Shown piece by piece: positions 26,860 through 36,949 of a stretch of DNA of 64,000 nucleotides. Position 1 is the stretch's first letter, and each line of letters begins with the position of its first letter. The notes below the pieces were generated by a model that saw nothing but the letters and a program-made list of their open reading frames with translations, had not been told where the DNA came from and did not search any database. A program made the translations under genes and the position numbers. Origin of the DNA: Rallus limicola (Eukaryota; Chordata; Aves; Gruiformes; Rallidae); NCBI GenBank assembly GCA_022605955.1, contig JAKCOZ010000001.1:71926520-71990519 (forward strand), read 5' to 3'.

Positions 26860-27500
26860 TGATTGAAACTAAATCTCACTCTGTTGGCCACTGAAATGCT
26901 CGCCCGCCGTCACCTTGCCTGTGCAAGGTTCTGCAATGTTAGCAAATCTACAAACAAACCTTCCGTAATAGGAGCAGAGTCCTAGCGACCTGCGCCTCCG
27001 CGGGTGGCTGGGGAGCAGGCCAGCTCCATGCGGTCTCAGGTTTTTGGGTTGATTTTTTTTTCCAGTGGAAATTCCCCATCACTGGTTGTGTGGTGGACAT
27101 AAGTTACCTGCTTTTGGAACATATCCCTTTCCTTTGGGAGCAGTTACAGACTGTCAGCCTTGAACTTAATCACAAGCCATGTGTAACTGCGCCTACCACT
27201 TCTTGTTCAAAGGTCTCAGCTTGCACCCACAAATAGCCTAAGCACAACAGACTTCTCGAAAGGCTGAGGCCATCCAAGGCCTCTTGTTGGCATGGCGGGC
27301 CATACCTTCCCTGCCAGCCTCTCTGGTGTAGCTGGTGCATTGCATAAACTCTTGACCACCACTAAATTGCCAGATGGGCCTTCACTGAGAAAGCAATTTT
27401 TATCAACTTTCAGCTTCGCTTCTGCCTGTCTATACGGAGCTCTCAGTTCTGTTGTGAATGACCAAACTGAACCCAATGGTGTCATCCAACACATGTGTTC
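26860..27500 (-). mobile_element. Degenerate Ty3/gypsy-like pol (reverse transcriptase remnant)
   Basis: On the minus strand four motifs of a Ty3/gypsy reverse transcriptase occur in family order. At 27347-27315 LCNAPATPERL corresponds to the conserved FGLCNAPATFxRLM. At about 27120-27075 FQKQVTYVHHTTSDG corresponds to LFxxxVxYLGHVVSxxG. At 27031-27002 AWSWPAPQPP corresponds to the AVxxWPxP segment. At 26985-26925 LGLCSYYGRFVCRFANIAEP corresponds to FLGLCSYYRRFIxGFAxIAxPL. The motifs lie in different frames, separated by stops, so the copy is inactive. The catalytic YxDD expected shortly after the first motif is not visible. This is a retrotransposon relic rather than a host gene. Motif identification is from memory of the family and needs a profile search. 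Confidence 0.65.
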
Positions 27501-29900
27501 ACAGACACAGCTTCTTTCCAGAGAATTCAGAGGGGAGGTCTTATGGGGAAGGTTGTTTTCCTTGTTCCTGGTTACTGTTCCTGGAAAATATCCAGCAGAC
27601 AGAGATCATTTCTGTTTCACATCCACAAGATCTGACTGGCATGTCTCTGAAGGTCCCAGGTCTCCAGGCAGGTTTCAGACCCTTCCATCAGTCACAGTGG
27701 GAAGCCACCTCAGAGTGGAGCCACCTTTACTTTTTACTGCCACAGGGAAGCAGGATAGCTTTTCCTTGCAGACCAATTATCTGCAAATAGTTTGCTTCAC
27801 TTGAAACATGTCTTTAGAGGGAATTTCCAAACTGACAGGATAAGGTGCAGTTCCTGGTGTTTTATCACACTGTTATGGCCACCGGGCACTGAGGACAACA
27901 TCACGCCTTACTTTTTGCTCCAGTGCCCCTGTTTCACCAGTCTGACTTTCCCAGGTTTGGAAGCATCTAAACTCTCCTGTCACCACTATCCATTTCAATC
28001 TCATCAGCTCGGCCACCATTAGCCTAGGTGCCAGTCTAGCTTGACTGGTCTGGTAGACTTTGGGCTATCTCTGTTAGTATCACCCATTTCACATGGCCTA
28101 GTAGTGCCTCTGTGACCAGTGTCACCCTAGTAAGATTTTTGCAACGGTCCTGCACAACAACGCAGTCATCACTCTGCCTCCTCCAAGCTGGATCGACCCC
28201 CATTTCCCCATTTTGCAATCCTGCAAAGACTTCGTTGCACATTGTGTCTTCTCTTAGCCCACCACCTTCCCACAGTCAGGTTCTTTTATTTCTTCTTCCG
28301 AATTCAGCTGCATTTTTGCATGGGCGCCGTCTCCCTTGTTTTACATACATTAGGTATGTGTGGCACTCTCTGAAATAGAAAGTTCTCTTTTCTCCTTTCT
28401 GTGTTAGCCACAGAGCTGTGCTGACAAGACGCCTGGTGACTGACCAACTTCTCACCAGTGTCTGCTTCCTGGCCCAGTGCTCTACTGCAGCCCATGATTT
28501 AAGCACCTTGGCAAATTCCTCTGTCTCTAACGGCGTCTTTGGCTTCCCATTAAACACAGAGATAACATTTCTGGCTCAGGGAGTCTCTGCACCGCAGGCC
28601 ACTGGGATCTGGGAGACTGGCCTGGGGAGCTTTCATTACGTGCATGCTCTGTCCGTCTGCTCTTCTTAAAGCATCTTCTGCTGGACTCCAGGACAGCTGA
28701 ACCTTTTTTTTCCTGACTCAGCTCAGATTTTAATGTGCTCTCGTTTCATTTTTCCCCCTGGTCTCAATCTGGTCTTCCCATGATTGAGGATCTACTAGTA
28801 GGTCAATGTCCAATTTACCCTGGAAGTCTTCAGTAATATCTTGCGATTCAACCACAGTGAACCTGACCCTTCAGTTGAACACTCTTTGACCCCCACTACA
28901 CAGCGGGGGTCAGTTCTCTCATGGCTGACCAGTTCTCTTTGATTCTATGGTTGATTCCAGTGTACACAGCCTGCCTACAGGTAATTCAATCTTTCTTTCC
29001 TGAAGGCAAGTACGCACTGCTGTAAGAGCTGACCACATCAAGTTGGCTCTCAGGCACCCTATTTCAGAGCCATTGCCTTACATCGTCCTTACGGACTGAG
29101 TTGAATAAAGCTCTCAGACATGCCCTCTGCAAGGACCGGGGCTTTTGCGCTGATTCAGCTGGGACAGTCGGTCCCATTCCTTCCTCCTGCAGACTGAATA
29201 TGGCTGCGTGTGTCTGGTAGCAGGCGGTGTTCTGGCTAGCCCTGGTCTAGAGCAGGAGGCTGGGGTTTTTTTTCCTGTGGTGACCTGCAAACCTTTGATT
29301 TCCTTTTCTGAGTGACTTTTTTTTTTTTTTAGTTTCTTAACTCTTTGCCACGGTTCATGTTGGCTTGTAAATTGGCCAGAGGTTTTATTGTGTCTCTTAC
29401 TTTTTGGAAAACATTCTTTTCTGTGATAGTCATGCTGCTGATCACCTCTTTGATCCATCTTGCCATTTTAAACTGGGATTCTTCCAGGACAATTTCGCAC
29501 TCTCTCTGGACACTGAAGCCTTTTATCCTCGTCTGCAGGTGACCTCTTATAAACCTCTCTTAGAAGTTTCCAGATGTTGCTTGAACTCCTTTTGCAGTCT
29601 CCAGCTGTCTCGGCTCATGTTTTGCATCTTTTGGTCATTTTTGATTTCCGCTCCCACTTGGTTCCAAAGGAATCCCAGCATTAGGAGCTCTTTTCCTTGT
29701 GAGTGAGCTCAGCCTCACTCCGGACATCATTTCTACCACTTGAAGATTTGCAGATTGTTCCAGAGGTGATGAAGCTGGCAAAGATGCTCCAGAAATGCTC
29801 CAGGTGCTTCGGAAGGAGGTGGTCCAGAAATGCCCACCTCATGTATGGGTTAAAGAAGCCAGGCAAAGCCCCGCTTTCCCACCCGTGAGAGGAATCAGCT
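27501..29900 (-). mobile_element. Probable upstream part of the same gypsy-like relic (gag/protease region, inferred)
   Basis: Minus-strand sequence 5' of the reverse-transcriptase remnant contains several broken open stretches (28557-28276, 29458-29114, 29866-29681) rich in Lys, Glu, Gln and Arg with helical character, as in retroelement gag proteins, and interrupted by many stops and frame changes. I find no intact zinc knuckle (CCHC) and no clear aspartic-protease DSG motif. Position and strand agree with gag-pol order, but homology is not shown by any motif. No LTR pair was identified at 26.4 or 30 kb. Boundaries are uncertain. Confidence 0.3.
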
Positions 29901-30779
29901 GGAGGAAACTCTCCTGCCTTTCAGAGTTCATGCTCCCTTTGAGTCAGAACTCCCCCAAAAGGTCTCCATGTGCTTTATCATGGCTGAGCTGCTTTTATTC
30001 GGGCAGTATCCCCAGTATTCTTGATGCTTTCTCAAATACCAGTCCAGTCAGGAGGAGAGGAATATCATGCTTGTTTCTCTCCACTGACTAGCATGAGAGT
30101 CTTCAGCTCCATCTTAGATACTCACCACGGATGCCTGACTTGGGACAACCAATGCCACCCTGCATGGTGGCACATGTCAACACCCCAAGCTTCACTTGGG
30201 GTCTGCAAGTGAAGGGGTGGGTGTGTGTCCCCTTTCCAGGGAAGCAGGTCTCTGTAGTCTAACCCTGATAACAGTTTGCTTTTCCAATGGGCAGTAGATT
30301 CTCCCAGCAACTTCTGTGGCTGTCCACAAGCCTCTCTCTGCCCGACACCCACAGATATAACCTATAAGCATGTGGCACATATTTATGTTGCTTATTTTTA
30401 GCCCCCAGTTTGGTGTGAAAGTGTCATCAGGTTGAGAAGGAAAGAGCTGCAGGCGCCTGTTGTGCCACCAGCCACGCAGGAGTCCCTAACACCTCACCAG
30501 ATGATCCTAAAACCCCATTCACACTTTTTGGGTGTGCAGCATGGTTTCACCACATACTCCCACCCCCCACCCCCCCCCCCCCACACACTCCCTGCATATA
30601 AAACCCACGAGTTCCACTCCTGGTAAGATTACCTGCAAAGCAGGATTGTTAGGAAGGAATGACATGAAGCTCTTGTCACTCTTTTGGCTGCCTGGGGCAC
30701 ACTTTCTGCTTACTGGGGTGATTCTCTCCGGCCACTGCCAGAGCCCGAAATTGGCCCTTTTCTCAGTGCACGCGGGGTT
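29901..30779. other. Upstream flank of BHLHE41 CpG island
   Basis: No gene is seen. It includes a C-rich run at about 30560-30592 (C6, C14 with single A interruptions), which would be G-rich and possibly quadruplex-forming on the minus strand. Confidence 0.4.
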
Positions 30780-31015
30780 TGGGGGTCGCGCACCCCTGGG
30801 AGCCCGGGGAAGAGAGGGAGCAAGCGGACAGGGCTGAAAGGGCGGGGGAGGAATAAAACACATCTCAGCGCATCGCCTCAGCCGACACAGACCGCCTGCG
30901 GTTCCTGCTGGGAGCACCGGAGAGAAAGCCGCCAGCCTGGCCCTGTGTCGGTGTGTGCATGGTGGAAGGGAGGTGGGGTGGGGTGTCCTCTCCCCCCGCG
31001 GTCCCCCCCGCTGAG

Positions 31016-31021
31016 CACGTG
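31016..31021. promoter_or_regulatory. E-box CACGTG, distal
   Basis: A perfect CACGTG about 1.8 kb upstream of the BHLHE41 start codon. CACGTG is the binding site of CLOCK:BMAL1 and of DEC proteins themselves. Function here is inferred from position only. Confidence 0.4.
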
Positions 31022-31753
31022 GGGACCGGACCGCTGCACTCCCCGCACACCCCATCCACAGCACAGCCCGCACGTTGCAGGGCCGCACATGCCGCGCCGG
31101 CGTGCGCAGGCAGGGACACACGCAGGGACACACGCACAGCGCCTCTGCCCGGGGCACGGGGAAGAGCATCCCGTTTCCCCGGGGCGGCAGCGCACGCACA
31201 CGCACACGCACAAACGCCCTTCCGCAGGCAGCGGGGTCCTGGCCGGCTGGCGGCAAGGGGCGGGTGGTGCGGGGCTGCCCGGGGACTGGAGGGGCACGGC
31301 GCCCGGTACCCCGAATTGGGGGGATGGGAGGAGTGCTCGGTGCCAGCTCCTGCTGGCGGGGGGGCGGCGGGGCAGGGCCGCCCGGTGCTGCCGGCGGCAG
31401 TGATGTGGCAGCAGGTCGGGTCACGTTGCCGGCCCTGTGCTCGTACCAGTGTGAGACGGGATTAGGGAGGCGGCTGTCGGTGCCGCCGCCGGCGGGGAGC
31501 GGGGGCTGCGCGGGTGCGCCCGGCGCGCTGGGACGAGGGCGGGGAGGCGGGAGGCGGGGAAGGGAGGGAGAGTGGGAGGAGGGGGTTCCCGCCCCTCCCC
31601 GTCCCGGGGCTGCCGAGGCCGGTCACGCTGCACCGGCGCAAATCCTCTGCCAATGTCACCTCCCGCGCCCCGCGGGGATGCGGGCTGCGCGTCAGGAGGG
31701 CAGCGTCAAAACACAGAGGTGTTTGCATTATACGTATGCATGGGGTTTCTATA

Positions 31754-31759
31754 CACGTG
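31754..31759. promoter_or_regulatory. E-box CACGTG, middle
   Basis: A perfect CACGTG within an alternating purine-pyrimidine segment (ACACGTGTGCACGTATA), about 1.07 kb upstream of the BHLHE41 start codon. Confidence 0.4.
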
Positions 31760-32007
31760 TGCACGTATATCCCTATGTATATAAGAAACGATTTTGCTGC
31801 CGCGGTCTGGAGCTGCCGGCGGATCCGGCTCCCGTCCAAAGGTCGGGCGGGAGAACCGCCGGGACCAGCGGCGGCCGGGAGGTATCACCGGGGGGGAGGC
31901 AGAGAGCTGCGGCACGGCGGCGCCGAGCCAGGGACCGCCCCGCGCCCCGGGCTGCCGCACGCAAAAACACGCGTGTGCGCCTGTTCGTGCCCACGCATCC
32001 GTAAATG

Positions 32008-32016
32008 TATATAAAA
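32008..32016 (+). promoter_or_regulatory. BHLHE41: TATA-like element TATATAAAA
   Basis: A strong TATA-box match in otherwise GC-rich DNA, 813 bases upstream of the BHLHE41 ATG. If used it would give a long 5' UTR. The island could equally initiate nearer the gene without a TATA box, so this is a candidate only. Confidence 0.35.
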
Positions 32017-32484
32017 CGTATAGCAAACGTGACCCCCTACCCGACCCCCGGGGAGAGGGTGGCGGCTGCCCCTCCTCCCCCCTTCCCGCGGTGCGGGAGT
32101 CTCTTTGCTTTACGGGCAGCTAATGAGCCCCGGGGACCGGGGCTCGATCCCCCGTGGGGACGTCTCCCAACGGCGGGTCTCCGCCCCAGACACCAACGAG
32201 CCGACCCACATAAAATTACAAAACCCCCCAAAATGCAGTTAATAAAGGCAGCCGCGATGGCGGCGATAATGACGGTGACAGCGGTAACAGCAACAGCACG
32301 AAGGGGTGGGTGGGGGAAGCCGGTGTCTCGCAGGGCGGCCCCCAGGGCGCCGGCGGGGCCCCCCCTCTCCTCTTTTCCCTCGGCAACCCGCCGAGGCCCA
32401 CCCCCACCCCCCTCTTCCCCGTCCCCCCTTCGGTCCCGCCCGCCCCGTTGCCGGCCCCGCCCCCCGCCCGCCCGGCGCGCGCCG

Positions 32485-32490
32485 CACGTG
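32485..32490. promoter_or_regulatory. BHLHE41: E-box CACGTG, proximal
   Basis: GCCGCACGTGAGCC contains a perfect CACGTG 339 bases upstream of the start codon, where BHLHE41 promoters are known to respond to CLOCK:BMAL1 and to autorepression by DEC1/DEC2. It is the best placed of three CACGTG sites in this island. Confidence 0.55.
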
Positions 32491-32828
32491 AGCCGGGTGC
32501 GGGGCTGGCTGGCGGCGCGCGTGCCCCGCGGGCAGGCACGGCACGGCACGGCACAGAGCCGCGCGGCGCGGCGCGGCGGGTGCAAACGCGCGGCGCGGCG
32601 TGTGCTGCGGACGTGCGGTGTGCGCGGGGAGCGGGAGCGAGGCGGGCACGGGGGAGCGGCGGCGCAGGAGAGGGGGGGGACCCGAGGTGCCGCACACTTT
32701 CGCCACTGCACGGGAGAGGGGGACGGAGGCTGCATGTGCGCAGCGTCGCTCGCGGATCTCCAAAGACTGATCTCAGCATCCCGCAGGTTCAATCAAAAGC
32801 AGCGACGAAACATCAGCCGCTGCCAGAC

Positions 32829-35140
32829 ATGGATGAAGGAATCGCCCGCTTGCCGGAGAGGCAGCTACTGGAGCATAGGGATTTTATAGGGTAAGGCGCC
32901 GGGGCAGTATCTCCACGGCGTTCCGTCTTTTTGAGAAAGTGCCGCGAAGCCCTCGGAAACAGAGCCGGCTGCGCGGCGGTGCGCGGGGCTCGCCTCCCTC
33001 CGCCGGGCGGACCCGGGCGGTCCCTTGCCCGGGCCCTTCGGGCAGAGCCCTCGGCTCCCCGCGCGGCGCTCGGGGTCTGCGTGTGCCCACTCGAGGAAGT
33101 GCCAGGCTGGCTCTCGCTCTTGCCGATGCTGGATCTTTTGTGTTTTTCTCCAGGCTGGACTACCCTTCCCTGTATATGTGCAAACCCAAAAGAGGCGTGA
33201 AGAGGGACGAGAGCAAGGTAAGAGTAAGTTTTCTGGGGCTGTTCTCGCATAAGCGCTTAATTGGGGTTCGCGGATTTTTTTACGGCGCAGCTTCACTCCC
33301 AGGAGCATCCCCGGGGGCTGAGCTTTTCATCTCTCTCCCCCCCCACCCCCGGAACTGCAAGCCGGGTTTACGGGCTAGCTGTCCCGGCGGGTAGAGCGGT
33401 GCCTCGGCGATAATTTGCGCGGCGTGTGGTCGGCATGACATTTGTTTTGGTTTTGATCGTCGTTCCGAGGGACTCTGTCTAACGCTCGGCTTTGCTGGAT
33501 TTTGCTAATTAGGAAACATACAAACTGCCACACAGACTGATAGAAAAGAAGAGGCGAGACAGGATTAACGAATGCATTGCCCAGCTGAAGGATTTACTGC
33601 CCGAGCATCTGAAATTGACGGTAAGATGCAGAGGAGCGTCCATGCAGAGATGCGGGCGCCGGCAGTCTGCCCGCTGCGCAGCCCCCGGGGCGGCGGGGGT
33701 GCGGGACACCGGGCTGTCTGCCCGCCCGCCCGGCTGCGGCGGCAGCCCTGGCCGTGACATCCCTCGGGGACCGGTTTCCCCGAAGTTACGGAAGCGGCGT
33801 TTGGCGGTGGCCAAAGCGTGCCGGGAGGTAGCCGACCGCCCCCTTCCCATGCCTTTTGCAGACGCTGGGGCACCTGGAGAAAGCGGTGGTGCTGGAATTG
33901 ACTTTGAAACACTTGAAAGCGCTAACAGCCTTAACGGAGCAGCAGCACCAGAAGATCCTTGCTTTGCAGAACGGTAAGCGGACCCCGGGGGGCGCCGCCG
34001 CCGCAGGGGCGCACCGGGGGAGGGCAGAGGGAGGCGCGGCGAGGGGCACTCCACGCCGGTGCTGCGGGCAAACGCTGTCTCCTCTCGGTCTTCCCCCCCC
34101 CCCTCTCCGCAGGGGAGCGGTCCATGAAGTCACCCGTGCAGGCCGACCTGGACGCCTTCCATTCGGGCTTTCAGACGTGTGCCAAGGAAGTGCTGCAGTA
34201 CCTCTCCCGCTTCGAGAGCTGGACCCCCCGCGAGCAGCGATGCGCCCAGCTCCTCGGTCACCTGCACTCCATCTCCTCGCAGTTTCTCCCCGGCCCCCAA
34301 CTCCTCTCGCCGCAGCCGGGCCCCCTGAGCAAGGGATCCTCCTCCTCTTCCTCGCCGCCCGCCCCCACCTGCGTGCCGGGCCACAAACCGGAGGGCCAGG
34401 CTAACTGCGTGCCCGTCATCCAGCGGACTCACGCCGCCGAGCTCAGCGCCGAGACCGACACGGACACGGACAGCGGCTACGGCGGAGAGGGCGAGGCGCG
34501 TCCAGAGCGCGGCCCGGCGGCGGCGGCGGCCGGGGGGCCGCTGCCCGCCCTGTCCATCAAACAGGAGCCGTCGGGGGACGAGGCGCCCCCCGCGCCCAAG
34601 CGGCTGAAGATGGACCGCGGTGGCAGCCCCCTGCCCGGCCCGCCGGGGCTGGCGGCTCGGGGCGCCGAGGCGGCGGCGGCAGCGGCGGCGCTGGTGAGAC
34701 CGGACGCCGCCCTGCTGGGCTCGCTGATGGCCCTGGGGGCGGGCGGCGGCGGGCCCCCCTTCGGACAGCCTGCGGCGGCGGCCCCTTTCTGCCTGCCCTT
34801 CTACTTCATCTCCCCCTCGGCCGCCGCCGCCTACATGCAGCCCTTCCTTGATAAAGGCAGCCTGGAGAAATATCTCTACCCCGCCGCCCCCATCCCACTC
34901 CTCTACCCGGGCATCCCGGCTCAGGCGGCCGCCGCCGCGGCCGCCGCCGCCGCGTCCTTCCCCTGCCTCTCCTCCGTGCTCGGCCCCGCTGAGAAGGCGG
35001 CAGCCGCCGCCGCTGGGCTGCCCCCGGCGCCCCACCTCCCGCACCCCTTCGCTGCCGCCGCCGGGCTGGCAGCCGCCGCCGAACCCGGCGAGGAGGCCGA
35101 GACCGCAGCCGCCGAGGAGCCGGGCGCCGAGGGCCCGTGA
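32829..35140 (+). CDS. BHLHE41: BHLHE41 (DEC2/SHARP1), circadian bHLH-Orange repressor, complete
   Basis: This nuclear repressor binds CACGTG E-boxes, opposes CLOCK:BMAL1 and recruits corepressors. Five coding exons have consensus splice sites: 32829-32890, 33154-33217, 33513-33620, 33862-33973 and 34113-35140. Together they give 1374 nt, 457 residues plus TGA. The N-terminus MDEGIARLPERQLLEHRDFIG and the segment ETYKLPHRLIEKKRRDRINE (exon 3) match vertebrate DEC2. The bHLH is about residues 44-100, with Pro48 in the basic region typical of this family. The Orange domain is about 127-165 (DAFHSGFQTCAKEVLQYL). The C-terminal half is Ala/Pro/Gly-rich with an IKQEP-type motif and an Ala tract after LLYPGIPAQ. 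The introns are short (263, 295, 241, 139 bases), a compact early-response-like structure. Human DEC2 is about 482 residues; the shortfall is mostly fewer alanines. The DEC1 paralogue lacks this Ala/Gly-rich tail, so the assignment is firm. Confidence 0.97.
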
Positions 35141-36800
35141 GACGCCGTCGGCCGGGAGCCCCCCGCGGGCTCCCCGCCGCCGCCGCTGCCTTCCCCTCGG
35201 ACTGGCAGCCCCGCCGCGGGGCGGGGAGGGACCCGTCGGGCCGGCACCTGCGCCCCCGGTTTCCTACGGAGGGCAGGGCGGTGTCTGCAAGGGGTCGCTG
35301 GGGCCGGGGTGGGTCGAGCCGGGCGGCGCCGGGAGCTGGCGGCTGAGGGGTGCCGGGTCCCGGCCCGGGGGAGCGGCTGCCCCCGCGGGGAGTCCCACGC
35401 CCCGCTGCCGAGGCGGCTGGTCCCGGTGCTGCCACGCCCCCCCTCCTCCCCGCCCAGCACAGGACCGTCAAAGGATAAAATTTGCTACTCAGTATTTTTT
35501 TAATGTTCGGCTTTATAAATGCGTAAATATGTTAAGAAAAAAAAGACAAAAAAAAAAAAACCAACAGAAAAGAAGGAAGAAAAATAGCAAGGATACTTTT
35601 TTTTCCCTCTCTGTAAGGTAACTTAAATGTTGCACCTTATTTGGAATGGGTTCATACGGTGTCCCCAAGTCCCGCTTGGGAACTTGCACTTGTCCAGGAG
35701 ACCTGGGTGGGTTCAGGGGGAGGGCGGGGGAGGGCGAGGTGAGGGAAGGAGGGCAGACCCCAGCACCTGTGCTAGCACTTTACTTGAGAAGGGGAGCGAG
35801 GACGGATGGACCCTGAGCCCAAACCTGCAGTGCCTTGAGCACCCGGGGATGCCGCTGGCTCCCACGAGTTTTGGGTGTGCAAGGGAGAGTCAGACCCATT
35901 ATGTCACCTTGTGTTTATTTTATTATTAGGGTGTTTTTTTTTTTTCCGGCTAAAGTATACAGGTGTGGCAAGTGCATTTGTTCTCACCCTGTCTTTTATT
36001 TAATTCACTCTGTTCCCAAGAGATTGTTTTTGGTTTTTCCCCCTGAACCTTGCTGTAAAATGAATGTTTCTGCACTGAACTACAGAAAGGAACCCCCTCT
36101 TCCCCCAAGAAAACACAGAGCAACTCGTCAGCCTGAACTCATTTTATCCTAAATTCCAAACGACACAAACCGGAGGCCGTAGGTAAACACCTCACTGTGC
36201 GAGTCAGAAAAGATTAGACCGGTTGGGGTAGGTTTCCCCTATGGATTTCCCCCCTCATCCCATGCTCGAATATCGCGATTTCCCTTTCTGGAGACAAACC
36301 AGACGCCAGATAATCACGCAGTTAAAGCTTTTATAATAAGGCTTAAACCAAGACCTTGCCTAGATATTTTTAGTTTGTTGCCAAGGTAGCACTGTGAGAA
36401 ATCTCACTTGAATGTTATGTAAGAGGTGAGACACAACAGCCTGGCGAGGAGCGAGTACGTACCCGGGGTCTGTCAGTCCGTTTGGTGCATCTGCTGCTGC
36501 TGTTGCTACTGTTTGCCTCAAACGCTGTGTTTAAACAACGTTAAAACAAAACAAAACAAAAATCTTACTAGCCTACGGAGTGGCTGTGTGTAAATAGTTG
36601 TTAATACATCCGATTAATGATGTCTGACATGCTATTTTTGTAGGGAGAAAATACGTGTTAATGATATTTTGAGTTAAATATCTTTTGGGAGGATTTGCTG
36701 AAAAAGTTGCACTTTTGTTACAATGCTTATGCTTGATACAAGCTTATGCTGTCTTAAATTATTAAAAAACAAAAATAAATCCTGTCTGCAAGAAACCAGC
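35141..36800 (+). other. BHLHE41: BHLHE41 3' UTR
   Basis: From the stop codon the sequence moves from GC-rich (to about 35470) to AT-rich with A-runs (35535-35590). It ends near a polyadenylation signal AATAAA at 36774-36779, with a second AATAAA at 36933-36938 as a possible distal site. No coding potential is seen. The end point is inferred from the signal. Confidence 0.65.
36774..36779 (+). terminator. BHLHE41: Polyadenylation signal AATAAA (BHLHE41)
   Basis: A canonical hexamer about 1.63 kb after the BHLHE41 stop codon, followed within 30 bases by a TG-containing stretch. A second AATAAA at 36933-36938 could serve as an alternative. Confidence 0.6.
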
Positions 36801-36949
36801 TGTTTTAGAACAGTTTAGTATGTGATATATTAGAAATCAATCTTTATATTCAGTATTTTCCAGCACTCCATGAATTCTATTATCTAAATATTTCCACACT
36901 ATTTTGTGATTAAAAAAAAATTCTTACTAAGGAATAAAAACTTTAATAC

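Larger units (their letters stand above)
30780..35470. promoter_or_regulatory. BHLHE41: CpG island covering BHLHE41 promoter and gene
   Basis: Base composition changes sharply to very high GC with frequent CpG from about 30.8 kb, most densely at 31150-35450, and drops again in the 3' UTR. It covers 2 kb of upstream sequence, all introns and all coding exons of BHLHE41. Tandem motifs inside it include two GCAGGGACACAC units near 31110-31135, CACACGCA runs near 31190-31215 and (GCACG)4 at about 32535-32554. Confidence 0.85.

Noticed and set aside
30519..31424. Long frames on both strands upstream of BHLHE41 (up to 300 codons)
   Set aside because: All lie in CpG-island DNA with few stops; the translations are Arg/Pro/Ala-rich and resemble no protein.
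34130..35044. 304-codon minus-strand frame
   Set aside because: It is the antisense of the Ala/Gly/Pro-rich BHLHE41 exon 5.
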